NCBI GenBank assembly: GCA_021464245.1
Contig: JADCRB010000025.1
Location: 2,266,193 to 2,330,192 of the forward strand
From: Carallia brachiata
Lineage: Eukaryota > Streptophyta > Magnoliopsida > Malpighiales > Rhizophoraceae
Direction: 5' to 3'
Length of the DNA stretch: 64,000 nt
The position numbers were made by a program, and so were the translations under genes. The notes under the pieces were generated by a model. The model was not told the origin of the DNA. It was given only the letters and a program-made list of their open reading frames with translations, and ran no database searches. Positions 23,475 to 36,410 of the stretch are shown here, piece by piece. How positions within the stretch are numbered: the stretch's first letter is position 1; each line of letters starts with the position of its first letter.

Positions 23475-24804
23475 GATAAAATTACGTTCACTTACAAATT
23501 TCTCTTTTTTTTTATTAAATAAAAAAAAGTTTTTTTTTTCTTTTGATTAATCTTTTAACATTTTTTTTTTAGTTAAGTTAGTAAATTTAAAAAAATTAGT
23601 CTTATGGCTTTTTTGACGAAGGCAGGGGAAAGGGAGGGGAGGGGATGGGAATGACAGTAGGGGTGCTTGGGTTTTTGATCATCTAGCATGGGATATTTCT
23701 CAAATTTTTAGATTTCTTCAAACCACTACTTTGAATTTTTTATGGTGGAAAATCTCCAAAAATTTAGTACTCTTTTTGATGGAGAGACTATTACAATTAT
23801 ACCCTCCACAAAAATTTTCCATTATTGTTTGAACATGTAATAAGAATCTATATATATTTATTACACTTGTGACTTTGTGGTACCACGTGATATATTTCTC
23901 CTTTCATTTTTCATTTTGAACATAAATTATTTATTATTTATTTTTTAATGACATTTTGTAACTACTTTACTCATACTTATTAACCATATTTATTACTTTT
24001 TATTGGAATGTTGTAACTGCTAAGACTCTTGAACTTCAAAATTTATTAATAGTATAATTGACAGGTAATTTTTATTGAAGAGAAAAAATATCCTGGAGAG
24101 AGAATACTCTCCCATTAATCCAAAGATCTTCTAGCCTTCATGAAGGTTGATAGGGAGAGTTATCCCGACCTCGAAGTAGGCCGACCTCCTAGCTAAGAGT
24201 ACACAGAAGGTGAAGACCTCTTTGGGTGTCAAACTGAATAATGTGCACCATAGTGAAGAAGATGTTGACAATGGGATTGAAGGAAGAAGGAAAGTGTCCT
24301 ATCGAGATATGGTTGCTCCCCAAGCCATGCACAGCCTAGGGCTTGATGCTTTCACAAAAGAGAATAGGGTTGTAGATGATGACCTTTACTCTAATGATAA
24401 ATCTGATCAAAAGACTGATGAATGCCCAAATATGCCTATTTCTTCAGCGGAGAAAAGGGAGTTCTGGGACCCGTGGCATGGAACACTTATTGTGAAGATC
24501 TTGGACATATACCTTGGCTATAGTTTCCTCTTCAGGTAATTAAGTCAACTATGGTAGGTGAAGGGTGATTTTAGCCTTATTGAGTTAAGTAATGATTTCT
24601 TCATCGCGAAGTTTGATTGCAGGGGAGACTTTCAGTTTGTACAATCGGGTGGACCATGGATGGTAGCCTGACATTACCTCACTGTGCGCCATTGGACTTA
24701 TAACTTTAAGCCAGGGATTATTGGCATTGAAAAAGTGGCTGTTTTTGCCCATTGAGTACTATAACTCAAAGTTCTTATGGAGATTGGGTGATCGATTGGG
24801 GAAC

Positions 24805-25133
24805 TGTTGGAGTTGCAAGTGATGAGTCTCAAGGCAAATGCAAAAACTCCCACATCGAGAAGGAGTGTAGGGACCAAGCACTTTATAAATAAAGCTAAAG
24901 GACCCATTTCCAAGCCAATTGGTTTTGGTAAGATGTGGTGTTCATGGTTTCATTTGTTTGTTGCTTGTTCCGTATACTCGTGATGTGGGAGGTCAACCTC
25001 GAAGGCCGGAGTACCGGATATGCAGAAGCCGAGTCCCGGGTGTCGAGGAAAATTCCGAGCGTCATGTGAGCCCGCGTATTCCGCACTGAGGTTGCGAGCC
25101 CGTGTATTCCACATGCGCCATTGAAATTCAACA
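24805..25133 (+). repeat. TRIM LTR1
   Basis: 329 bp, TG...CA, with TTTATAAAT near position 88 as a possible TATA box. Differs from LTR2 at only about three positions by eye, implying a young insertion. Confidence 0.95.
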
Positions 25134-25145
25134 TGGTATCAGAGC
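25134..25145 (+). promoter_or_regulatory. Primer-binding site (initiator tRNA-Met)
   Basis: TGGTATCAGAGC directly after LTR1. The corresponding site after LTR2 (25643) reads TAGTATCAGAGC, with one change. Confidence 0.9.
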
Positions 25146-25313
25146 AAAAATGATCTTAAAGGGGCCTGCGAATGATGGACGTAGCCGTTGAAGAAGCTAA
25201 GCCCGCGTGAACAGCTGGGTAGCTGTGTTGGCATGTCCTGAGAAAAAAAGCAAAAAGCCCAATCAGCTGTGCAGAGACTTACAAAGCAACAAAGACTCAC
25301 ACTTGAAGGGGAG

Positions 25314-25642
25314 TGTTGGAGTTGCAAGTGATGAGTCTCAAGGCAAATGCAAAAACTCCCACATCGAGAAGGAGTGTAGGGACCAAGCACTTTATAAATG
25401 AAGCTAAAGGACCCATTTCCAAGCCAATTGGTTTTGGTAAGATGTGGTGTTCATGGTTTCATTTGTTTGTTGCTTGTTCCGTATACTCGTGATGAGAGAG
25501 GTCAACCTCGAAGGCCGGAGTACCGGATATGCAGAAGCCGAGTCCCGGGTGTCGAGGAAAATTCCGAGCGTCATGTGAGCCCGCGTATTCCGCACTGAGG
25601 TTGCGAGCCCGTGTATTCCACATGCGCCATTGAAATTCAACA
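25314..25642 (+). repeat. TRIM LTR2 (complete)
   Basis: 329 bp, same ends as LTR1, preceded by a polypurine-like tract. Confidence 0.95.
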
Positions 25643-25769
25643 TAGTATCAGAGCGAAAAATGATCTTAAGGGGCCTGTGAATGATGGACGCAGTCATTGA
25701 GAAGCTAAAACCTACGTGAACAGCTGGGTAGCTGTGTTGGCATGTCCTGAGAAAAAAGCAAAAAGCCAA

Positions 25770-25984
25770 TTAGTTTTGGTAAGATGTGGTGTTCATGGCT
25801 TCATTTGTTTGTTACTTGTTCCGTATACTCGTGATGTGGGAGGTCAACCTCGAAGGCCGGAGTCCCGGATATGCAGAAGCCGAGTCCCGGGTGCCGAGGA
25901 AAATTCCGAGCGTCATGTGAGCCCGCGTATTCCGCACTGAGGTTGCGAGCCCGCGTATTCCACATGCGCCATTGAAATTCAACA
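25770..25984 (+). repeat. TRIM LTR3 (5'-truncated)
   Basis: Matches the LTR from its internal AAGCCAATTGGTTTTGG point to the CAACA end. The junction lies at AAGCCAAT, a short word present both in the interior (as AAGCCCAAT) and in the LTR. This suggests a deletion by microhomology removed the polypurine tract and the first ~110 bp of LTR3. Confidence 0.85.
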
Positions 25985-27099
25985 GGAACACTATCAAGGT
26001 TGATAAAACAACGGAACTTGCAGTGTGAGCAAACTTTGCTCGTGTTTGTGTGGAGGTTGACTTGAGGAAGCCTCTTTGCTCAAAGTGTAGAATCGGGGGC
26101 CATATTTTTCGTATTAGCTATGAGGGGTTTTATATGATATGTTTCAAATGTGGGAGATATGGCCACAGTGAGGATACTTGTGTAGTAGCAACCATGAATG
26201 ATAAGGTGCCAAACCAGTAGGAGGGGGATGCTGCTAGAGTAGCAATTAATGAGGGGAACGATGGTGATCAAGCGATTTATGGGCCTTGGATGTTTGCGAA
26301 GAAGACTGGCGGCCGTCATCAAGACAATCAAAAATCTTTCCCGTTGGTGCCTCAGCATAGAAATGCAGGTTCAATTCCTTCTGGAATCTCGAGAGCAGAT
26401 ATTCAGGGACCGCGATTTGCGATGTTGGATGACCAAGATGTGGGCAATCATGAGTCTATCACGGAAGTAATTACCCATGGAAATCCACATAGAATTGCGC
26501 ACAGTGGCCACTATACAAACCCAATCCTGAAATAAAAATAGTGCATGAAAGTGGTACGACACGATCACGGCAAATTCAGGATTCTAAAGGTCAGTAGCCA
26601 GTGACTCAGAATAACAAGTAGGCCCAGGAAGGCCCACGGACTAACAAGCCGAGCAGGCCCAGATGGGGCAGCAGCTATAACGGGCCTGCTAGGGGGACTG
26701 GGATAGAATATGTGAAGAATAACCATTAGCTAGATGAGGAATTTGTCAGGGCCCCTCTTGCTCATTCTGATCACGCCACTCCTTCGACCATTCGAACGAT
26801 GATTCACTCGATAGATGACCAGGCGGTATGGAAGTACGATGGCACTTCCCAACTTGATGGCGTTCATTTACTAGACTTCATAGTAGAGGACGCTCCTTGC
26901 CCTTATAACCCTATGGGATTGGACGGGGATAAGAGGAACATGGGTTATACATAAGAGTATAATTCAGCCAGACGGTTCTAGAAACCCCTATGTTGATAGA
27001 TGGTAGCCCATGGGAAGGAGGGTTGTAGCGTAATACTAAAGTCTGAGATGTTTATCTCAGTGGTAACTGAATCTTTTCCCCTTTTAATTATTAATAATA

Positions 27100-30000
27100 A
27101 TGAAGGTTTTGTCTTGGAATTGTTGTGGTGCAGCTAATGACGGCTTTAAACGTGCATTGAGATTGTTTATTTACATCCATGATCCATCTATTCTGGTCAT
27201 TGTTGAGTCTAAAATTAGTGGTCAGCAAGCATCAGATGTATGCAAGGATATAGGTTTCTTAGGTATGATCAGGGAAGAGGTTGATGGCTTCCGGGGAGGA
27301 ATATGGGTCTTATGGAGGGCTGAACATCTTCAAGTTACAATGTTGAGTTAGCAAAACCAATTTATTTACTATCAGGTTGATGAATACAGTGCTCCCTCAT
27401 GGCTACTCACTTCGGTTTATGTCAGTCCCAATAACACAACCATGCGGCATAGCTTTTTTTTTTACTTCCATGAGACAATTGCATTGTGATGTTCGTATGC
27501 CGTGGCTCATTATTGGGGATTTCAACTCTATCAGCTCTCCTACAGAAAAGAATGGAGGCCAGGATCCAAGGTCCTTGCAATGGGCCTCATTTGAAGGTTG
27601 GATTAACAGCTTAGCATTGGTGGATTTGGGTTTCTCAAGACCCTAGTTTACTTGGAGCAGCGATCTATCACCACGAAGACAAGTGTCTTGCAGGCTTGAT
27701 AGGGCTCTCTACAGCACATATTGGCAGCACTAGTTTCCAGAGGCCCAGGTTCTACATCTTCCAAGGTTTCAACTTAATTATACTCTGCTCCTACTTAGTA
27801 TAATGGGCAACCATGGGTGGGACACAGCAGATAAGCCATTCTGCTTTGAAAGAGCCTGGTTATTTCATAATGAGTTTTCCTCTATGGTGTGGGGAGCTTG
27901 GGATGAAAACACATCTCTTCCCATTACCCTAGCCAATTTTTGCTTTGAGCTTGAGGTGGTGGAACTGACATGTGTTTGGTAATATTTTCAGAAGAAAAAG
28001 CGGCTTTTGGCGAGGTTGAAAGGGCGTTAGGAAAGGCTAGATCGACACTATCATGCTGGACTTGTTCGTTTGGAGAAACAACTTAATAGGGGATTAGATG
28101 ATTTTTGGAAACAAGAGGAGTTTTATTGGTTTTAGAAGTCTAGAAGAAGTTGGACAGTTAGTAGCGATTGAAGAAAAAATAGGATTAGAGCACTGAAATT
28201 GGTGTATGGGAATTGGGATCGTGATGACGAGGCTATCAAACAGAGGTTTTGTGGCTTTTTTCAGAACCTGCATACGGATGAAGTATTGAATAGAGAGGAT
28301 AATATGCCAACGGGCTGGTTCAGCCACATTGTAGAAAGATAGCTACGGGCATTGGAGAATGAGGTTACAGGTAAAGAAGTTAAATCAACAATTTGTCAGA
28401 TCGAATCAACCAAGGCACCAGGGCCAGACGACTTTCAAGCGTTATTCTTTTAGAAACAGTGGAGTGTTGTGAGTAGCTTTATGGTGAGACATGTTCAGAA
28501 TTATGTTTGCGAGCAGCAGATACCAGCAGATGTTAATAAAACTCAGATTGTTATTATTCCAAAGCTGGACAATCCATAAAAATTAACATATTATGGACCC
28601 ATTAGTCTTTGTTACGTCTCTTACGAGGTAATCACTGAAATCATTGTTGATCGCTTAAAACCACTGTTGACAGGTTGGGTTTTGCCTACAAAGTCTAATT
28701 TTGTGCCAAAAAGATAGATTATAGATAACGTAGTCATCCTATAGGAAGTGGCACCCAGTTTCAGACATTATCGAAAGAGACCAAGTGGGTTGATCTTAAA
28801 GCTCAACTTGGAAAAGGCTTGTGATAGAATGAGTTGGAGCTTTATTTTTGCTACTCTGGTTGAGCTCCAATTACCGCAAAGCTTAATTGCTTTAATTATG
28901 GAGTACGTGATGTCTTCCTTTATGAGTATTCTTTGGAATGGTAGGGTAAGAGATTCTTTCCAACCTTCAAGAGGCTTACGGCAGGGAGACCCACTATTCT
29001 TTTATCTGTTCATCCTATGCATGGAACGACTTGCTCAGTTAATTGAGGATCGAGTGAAGGATGGTTTATAGAAGCCGCTAAAGCTTTCCAGAGCAGGGTT
29101 GGCTCTATCCCACCTATTCTTTGCTAACGACGTTATATTGTTCGCTAAAGCTAGCCGGTAGCAAATTGAGGTAATTAAAAGGTGCCTTGATGTCTTCTGT
29201 GGGAGCTTGGGACAGCGGGGTAATCTTGCTAAATCTCGAATGTGTGTGTCAAGTAATGTCCCAACACAAAGAGCAAGAAGCTTGAGTCGAGAGGGAGGGA
29301 TAACTTTGGCTACTGATTTAGGGAAACACCTTGGGGTGCCCATGTTGCATAGTCATGTAAAGGTTTCTACTTACAAAACAATCGTGGATAGAGTGCAAAA
29401 TCGACTTGCAGGTTGGAAGGCTAGGCATTTGACCTTTGCAGGCAGACTAACATTGGTGAAGTTAATTTTGTCATTTATGCTTACCTATACAATGCAAACC
29501 TCTTGTTTACCAGTGGGGGTTTGTAAACAGCTTGACAAAATTCGAAGAGACTTTCTTTGGGGCAATACAGAGACCTCAGAGAAGGTACATCTAGTTAACT
29601 GGAAGACAAGATGCTATCCTAAGGAGGAAGGAGGCCTTGCCATGCGGAATAGTGGGGATATGAACAAAGCCTTGATTTTGAAGTTGGGATGGAGAGCATT
29701 GCATGAAAAAGACAGTGTTTGGGTAAAAGTGCTAAAGGAGAAGTATTGTCGAGCGGGTGAGGATTTTTGCAATTTTGAAGGCCGATATTCTTCACCTCAT
29801 ACTTGGCGAAGCCTAGGTGTTGCAAGGGATAATCTTAAAGATGGACTCTCAGCTTTTGTTTGAGGGCCTCTCAGCTTACGCACTCAGTCTAGTAGATTTA
29901 AGTGAATCATAGTGTAAGGTAGCAAACTTCTAGAAGCTATCCGTTGGTTGGGATTAGAGTGCCTTGCAACGAAAGCTTCCATATTGGATTAATCAAAAGT

Positions 30001-30990
30001 TGGCTGCTTGCTTGATGGTTGATTATGTACATAACGAAGATGTTCTATCACGGAGGCACACACGGAACCGTGCCTTTTCAGTGAGGTCAGCATATAGAGC
30101 TTTTAACCCTCCAAGCTTGCACACTAATAACCAAGTGTTTAAAGCCATTTGGCGAATTCCCGTGCCGGAAAAAGTCAAGTGTTTTCTATGGAAGCTTGGA
30201 CATGGGCGCATCCTCATAAATGTGGAGCGTTATATTAGAGGTATGAGAGAAGATCCTAGTTGTTTGCTTTGTAATTCCCATTTTGAAACTATAATTCACT
30301 TGCTGTGGGACTGTCCTAGAGCACTCGGGGTATGGATGTAATTGGTAGTTTCGGAGAGGAGGTGGGACTTTTTTAGCCTTTTATTAAATTCTTGGCTCGA
30401 GTTCAACTTATGTTCTCCTCAATATGAGCAGGGAACGCCACAGTGGGGGGCTATATTCTCCTTAGTGTGCTGGTGGTTATGGAAATGGCAAAATGAGTTT
30501 GCCGCATCCCCTGGGTAGTCCCCTGATTTCATTGTAGCGTAAGCTAAAGAAATCCTTGCTGCATGGTAGGAACAAGAAACAAAAGCAGTGAGAGAATGAT
30601 GCACAATCTTGGTTGGGTGGCAACTTCCTCCATATGGTTGGATAAAGATCAATACTGATACCTCTGTACAAGAAAATCTCGAGTATGCTGGGTCTAGTGG
30701 CATGGCGCGGGACCATTATGGGGCTTGGATTGGATCACACATAATGTTGGTTTAACGAATATCTTTGCTGCAAAGATTTGGGGTATATACCAAGGTCTTA
30801 AACTAGCTTGGGATAGAGGCTTCTAGTGTGCTATTGTTGAGACAGACTTGTAGACAGCTTATCAGGCCATACTTCATGGGGTGCCCCCTACTTACCTTGT
30901 GAGTGCCAAGATTTGTTGCATAGAGATTGGCTTGTTCGTTTGGTTCATATCTACAGGGAAGGAACAAAGTTGTTGACTAGCTGGTTTCCT
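27100..30990 (+). pseudogene. LINE ORF2 (endonuclease-reverse transcriptase), decayed
   Basis: The frame opens MKVLSWNCCGAAN, the usual start of plant LINE AP-endonucleases, with GDFN retained (IIGDFNSISSPTEK). Reverse transcriptase pieces: LKLNLEKACDRMSW, GLRQGDPLFFYLF, and FANDVILFAKAS where the catalytic YxDD-type motif (normally FADD) reads FAND. Then a zf-RVT segment (about 30080-30340, ending CPRALGVW) and an RNase H-like stretch (INTDTS..., 30630-30870). Many stops (27347, 27645, 28135 and others) make it inactive. Confidence 0.9.
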
Positions 30991-31150
30991 TCTTCTTTAT
31001 AGGAAATTTTGGTTTTTCTCTCCTTTTGGAACCCCCACCAGGGTTGGCTTATTTGTTTCAAACAGACTTGGTGGGAGTTTATCTTCTTAGATCCATAGTT
31101 ACTTAGATTGAGCCATTGCCCTCCTTGTAAACAACAAAAAAAAAAAAAAA

Positions 31151-32264
31151 TCCACCGTTTTATTCAATTATTTTTTTCTCTCGTATAATTAATCTTCTAT
31201 TTTCTTCTCAGAAAGGTAAATTTCTTTCCATTTTTCTCTTCTTTTATTTATTTATTTATTTATTACACACGTAGCCATATGATACATACACTTGTAAACA
31301 CTTACATACAAATCGATGGGTGGCAGCATATTTATTTTAATAGGTCTGCAAATTTTGATATATGTTTGTAGTGTGAAAAGAGTATTTGTATGTATAGTTC
31401 CATTTCCAATAATTTGTTGTTCTATTTTTACGGTTACTAATGCGCAGTTTTCTTCAAACAATTTTGTCTGCATCAACTGTATTAAATGGTTAGTAAATGT
31501 AATTAAGAAAATTATCTTTAAAAACAAGTTTAACACCATGCAACTTACAAGAATACATGCTAATATACATCATATCATTTTTTTATGCCATATCATATCA
31601 TACATTATACATCATATGTCAATATTATAAAGGAAAAGTGTAGAGAAAGTTTTCCCTTATTTGTAGTTAAACAATTAATGAGTTGTAGTTTTTGTAATTT
31701 TTTTTATTTTTATCTCTAATTATAATTTGTAAAAACAATTGATGAGTTTTAACTTTTGTAATGTTTTGTAATTTTATCTCTAATTATAATTTGTAAAAGT
31801 CTAAAAATAATCTATTAACATTAATGACCATTCAATACTCCCTCAACCTTTTTGTTTTTTTTGGGAGGGGGACTAATAAGACAAAATGGGTTTTGCATTA
31901 ATCATATACTAAGCTTTTAAATCAAAATATATATGCAAGTCATTTTTTAACAATTATTACTATTTTTTTTCCAGCAAAAGAATGAACACATATAAGAGAT
32001 AATAAGACTACAAAATCATATTCTTAAAAATAATATAAAGGAGACTTATATTTAAATTTAATGCTTCTTCTCTTTAGATTAAATGTCATATTTATTTATT
32101 TATTTATTATATCATACCATATATTAATATTATAAAGGAAAAGTTTAGAAAAAGTTTTCGTTTATTTCACTTTCTTTATTAACTTTATTATTTTTTTTAA
32201 ATATTGGTTTGAGATATACTAATGAATTTTGTTGTGCAACCAATAAAGTTTCCAAAATGTTAGG
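31151..32264. other. AT-rich spacer between two tail-to-tail LINEs
   Basis: No gene seen. It contains a two-unit tandem repeat at 31670-31797 and a related pair of words (TATTATAAAGGAAAAGT-TAGA) near 31623 and 32130, about 510 bp apart. Confidence 0.6.
31670..31797. repeat. Two-unit tandem repeat, 64-bp period
   Basis: The units 31670-31733 and 31734-31797 both start AACAATT-ATGAGTT and end TATCTCTAATTATAATTTGT. Confidence 0.8.
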
Positions 32265-32469
32265 TTTTTTTTTTTTTATAAGAATAAACATAGCAGCTTC
32301 ATTACTTAACCATAAAAATCTCTTACATCATTCTTAAACAAATCATAAACTCAGATCAAACAGAAAGCCGAATAAAAACTAATAGAGGACTCCGTAAGTG
32401 CTAGCTTAGCAAGAGCATGGGCAACTGCATTAGTCTCACGGTGAGAATGCACAACTTTGAATTAAGCAA

Positions 32470-35400
32470 AGCCTTGTTATAGCTCTAATTGGATAACAGC
32501 CTCGCTGAAGTAGCAGAATGAGGTTGCTGATTGATATTTTGAATTGCAACCATACTGTTTGACTCCACTATCAGCTTTGGAATCGACCTAGCCAATACTT
32601 CTCTGACTACTTCCCAAATGGCTACAAGTTTCACAACATCAATATCATAATTGGTGGCCAAAAATCTAGAAAGACCAAGCACCGGTGTACCGACCTTAGA
32701 GTGACAAACCACACCAATGCCTGTTCCCTCTCCACCATTGGTAGCATTTGCATTGACCTTTAGAAATCCCGCTGCTGAGGGTTGCCATTGAGTGCATCAG
32801 TAACCCTGACCTACCATGGAAGGAGGAATAATCTTTTTCTTAAAATCCAGAAGCAATCTCAGAGCAGATTGAATGATTTGAGCTGGGCTACGAATTACTT
32901 GTTCGTGGAGAAAGAAATTTTGCAACCTCCCAATTGACCAGACCACCATGCATGCAATTTTTATTGCCTCCACTTCACTACCACCCCAGACATCCCAAAC
33001 CCAACCTTCCAAATCCTTGTGATGCACCAAGCTAACCCAGACCCTAAGTGGGCTAAGGAACCAAATGCTAGCTGCTCGGTCACAACGAAATAAGGTATAA
33101 TTAATAGACTTTAGCATAGACCCACAAAAGAGACAATACGGACTTACTATGACCCCTTTATCCAACAGATTAGCATTTACCGTCAACACACCTTTCAATA
33201 TTCTCCACACAACGTGTTTTAATTTTATTTGGTACGTACAATGACCATTTCTTCCACCAAAGCTGACCATCAGCTGATGAAGATGCAGCACCACCACTAT
33301 GAAAGAACAGAGAAGTTGCAAGCATATAGGCCGTTTAAATCGAGTAATACCCATCCTTGCTCAAATGCCAAACAAGCTTATCTTGCACTAATCTTGAGCA
33401 AAGTGGAATTGCCAAAATTTGTGATGCTTTCTATGGCATAAATATTTACTTAGTTAAACCAACTTTCCAAGAATTCATATCCTCATCAAGTAAATAAGTA
33501 ATATACTCGGAATTCAAAGGTTTCCTCGAAAATAAGACTCCAAAGCCATTCTGTTGGGGAAACCACAGATCAAACCAAACCTAAATAGATTTGCCATCTC
33601 CAACCCGCCACCAAAGCCATTTTGCACAAACGTTCTTGTCTCCAAATGCTTCCCCAAGTAAAACTTGGATTACAACCCTAGTCAGCTTCCAAAAAAGACT
33701 TTGTTGTATAATACTGTGCTTGCATCGATCTAGACAACAGGGAATCCATCTGGGTGACCAGGCATCATACCTGCTTCCCAGGCATTACAAGGTTAAAACA
33801 TCGGAATTCTCTGAATGCTAATCCTCTTGTAGCTTTGGGTGATGTTATCCTGTGCCAAAAGAACCAATGAATTTTCCTAGCTGTATCTGGAGAACCCCAC
33901 CAAAACTTATTCACCAAAATAGCCAGATCACGGCATAACGATTTTGGGAATAAGAAGCAGCTTATTAGATAATTCAACATAGCCTGAAGAACTGATTCGA
34001 TAAGAACCTCTTTACCCGCCCTTGAGATCTTTTTTTCTGCCCAACCTACCATCCGCTTACTCACTCGATCCAAAACCTATTGGAAAGCCACCTTCTTAGA
34101 GTAGCTAATGCTCATTGGGAGGCCAAAGTATTTTTGGTGTGAATGAACAGCTGTTGTACCAAATGAAGCCTTGAATGGAAGCTTTCACATTAGCAGGGAT
34201 ATTTTGGCTAAAAGAGAGTTTAGTATTTTCCATATTAACCTTTTGAGTAGAGGCCTTCTCATAAAAAGCCAAGATATTTTGTAATTTTTTTGCCTCAATC
34301 ATAGTGGCTACTGAGAATAGTAGGCAATCATCTACGAAGAACAAATGAGAGATTGCCGAGGCTTTCCTGTAAATTTTAACACCATGTATGTCCCTTCTCG
34401 ACACAGCTTCCTCCATCAAAGTAGACAACTATTCAGCACATAATAAAAACAAGTAAGGAAAGATCAGATTACCTTGCCTAAGCCCTTGAGTAGGTTTGAA
34501 GACAGCCCCCAATACATAATTCACCAATGTAGAATAAAAAACTGAGGATGCACTTCGCAACACCAGCTGAACCAACTTTATACAAACCCCATTGTTAATA
34601 TAATCTGGTCCAAAAAATCTCATTCTACATGGTCAGGAGCATTGCTTATATCGAGCTTAACTGCCACACATCCTTTTCTGCTATTGTATTTATGCTTCAT
34701 ATAGTGAAATAACTCATATGCAGCCAAATCATTGTTAGTGATTAATCTACCATGAACAAAAGCGGATTGAGCTTTAGAGATAACCTGAGGTAAAATATTT
34801 TTCAAACGATTTGAAATGGCCTCAAAGATAATTTGTAGATAACATTATGTAAACTGATATGCTGAAAATCAGAGCATCGATTCAGGGAATCAATGTTTGG
34901 GATGAAATTGAGAAAAGTGTGATTAATAGAACCTAGATCATCATGGTCATTTGGTATATTAAGAACCTTATCAATCACCACGCTTCCGACTATATGCTAA
35001 TAATCTTGAAAGAAAAGAGCCGATAAGCCATCAGGACCTAGGGCTTTAGTCAGACGCGTCTGGTTAATAGCAAGAACAACTTCCTCTGCAATAAAAGGCT
35101 TAGACAGCTGATGATTCATATCTATAAAAATCCTATATTGTACATGCCTGAGGACCCGTAGCAAATCATGTTTCTCCTGAGATTGGAAAAGATTACAAAA
35201 GTAAGCAGTAAAAGCCTCGCCAAGTTCTCTATCTGTCATAAAACACCTACCCTGTTCATCTACAATCTTTCGAGTGTAATTGCATCGTCTTCAATTCGAA
35301 GCTTTTGTATAAAAGAAAGAAGTATTTCTATCCCCATCTCTAAGCCATGACACCCAACTACGCTGAGCCTACATGACCTCTTCGCGCCTTAAGAGTTTAT

Positions 35401-36410
35401 CTATCTTCCTCTGTACTAAGTTTAAGGCAACCAAGTGAGCTTTTGATGGTTCCAACTTCTCAAGTTGCAGTTGCTCATCCCTGAGTTGCCTTATGGAGGA
35501 CTTAACGTTACCAAAGGAGTTCTTTTCACACACTGTAAGCGATCAACCCCACTTCTATGAAATCTTCTGAAAGTCTAATGTAGAATATTAGTTTTTTGCT
35601 ACTTGCTAGGCGTTGCTTAAAGTATGCTCACAACTAGGATCTCTTGTCCACGTCTTCTCAAATCTAAATACCTTTTGTCTATACCCACCCTGGCCATCCA
35701 AAGCAGCTAAAAAAATAAAGAGTGGGTTGTAATCCAACCCAAACCTTGAAAGATGCTGTACCCTTGAATAAGAAAATATCTGCAAGAATTCTTTATTAAC
35801 CATAACCCTGTCAAGCCTTTTAGAGACATTGTCCGCATTTGATCTCCCACTAGTCCATGTGTAAGGCCACCCCGAAAAGCCCAAGTCTATAAAACAACAC
35901 TTTTCCACAGCACTCTGAAAATCCAACATAAAGCGATCTGGTCTAAGCTTCCCACCCTTTTTTAGTAGAGAATAAAATCTTGTTAAAATCACCACAGCAA
36001 AGCAATGTTCTAGATATATTGGTATTGAGAGAGCGAAGTAGATCCCAAGATAGGTGTTTACAATCATCACACAACCACCCAAAAAATCCTGTTAGCTACC
36101 ATTTTTTTGCCTGCATGGTATCAGTAATGCAACAATCTATATGATGTAGAGAAAAAGAATTAAGGCTTACACTCCCCTTCCACAGCAAGGCAAGTCCACT
36201 ACTTCTTTGCTTCCCAGAGCCATGACAGCCCATAAAAGCACCACTTCCAAAATGCAATTGTTATTTTATTTTATCCATCTCTAAACTTTTGAACATAGTC
36301 TCCATAAAAAAGACCAGAGTAGGACCTTGAAGCTTAATAAGCTTTTATAATCAGCTAACCGCATTCCTAAGCCCACAACAATTCTAACTTAAGCAACTCA
36401 TTGCTTCTGG
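32470..36410 (-). pseudogene. LINE ORF2 (endonuclease-RT-RNase H), decayed
   Basis: Reading leftward: endonuclease remnant (from about 36400, GPTLVFFMET, then FIDLGFSGWPYTWT and SKRLDRVM near 35820), an N-terminal RT spacer (TDRELGEAFTAYF, TKALGPDGLSALFF), RT core (QSAFVHGRLITNN, GLRQGNLIFPYLF, HLFFVDDCLLFS at about 34330 with the DD pair intact), post-RT (WAEKKISRAGKEVLIESV), zf-RVT (CLFCG...CDRAASIW near 33100) and RNase H (VESNSMVAIQNINQ near 32560). Several stops and frameshifts separate these parts. Confidence 0.9.

Larger units (their letters stand above)
17625..23930. repeat. Local duplication, copy B (split by a MULE and a MITE)
   Basis: Second copy of the block at 14620-15990. The parts at 17625-18131 and 23041-23930 join to reproduce copy A once the MULE (18132-23040) and the MITE (23148-23474) are removed. 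The region 17667-17910 differs from copy A and looks like a further small T-rich insertion (ACCCTGTTTGG at its start), which I cannot delimit. Confidence 0.7.
24805..25984 (+). mobile_element. TRIM-like LTR element with three tandem LTRs
   Basis: Order: LTR1 24805-25133, PBS, short interior, LTR2 25314-25642, degenerate PBS, short interior, truncated LTR3 to 25984. The two complete LTRs are both 329 bp, start TGTTGGAG and end TTCAACA. PBS TGGTATCAGAGC (25134-25145) matches initiator-tRNA-Met priming sites. A purine-rich tract (TTGAAGGGGAG, 25303-25313) abuts LTR2. Five-base GGAAC flanks the whole array (24800-24804 and 25985-25989). The interiors (180 bp or less) encode nothing. It lies in LINE ORF1. 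Confidence 0.95.
24210..26960 (+). pseudogene. LINE ORF1 (DUF4283 / CCHC knuckle nucleic-acid-binding protein)
   Basis: Conceptual translation in shifting frames gives the plant LINE ORF1 pattern: an N-terminal variable part (24210-24480), a DUF4283-like segment (about 24480-24800, then resuming at 25985) and a zinc knuckle CFKCGRYGHSEDTC (about 26138-26180). The TRIM insertion at 24805-25984 splits the domain. The remainder to 26960 is low-complexity linker with many stops. Confidence 0.75.
24081..31150 (+). mobile_element. Plant L1-type LINE, nearly full length, decayed (LINE-A)
   Basis: About 7 kb ending in a poly(A) run (31136-31150). ORF1 remnant (24210-26960, interrupted by the TRIM) and ORF2 remnant with endonuclease, reverse transcriptase, zf-RVT and RNase H parts (27100-30990). 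Stops and frameshifts throughout. The 5' boundary is approximate; I could not find a convincing target-site duplication. Confidence 0.85.

Noticed and set aside
24805..25642. Assigning the TRIM to the Cassandra family (5S-rRNA-like LTRs)
   Set aside because: I looked for 5S internal promoter-like sequence in the LTR and saw none; the family is left unnamed.
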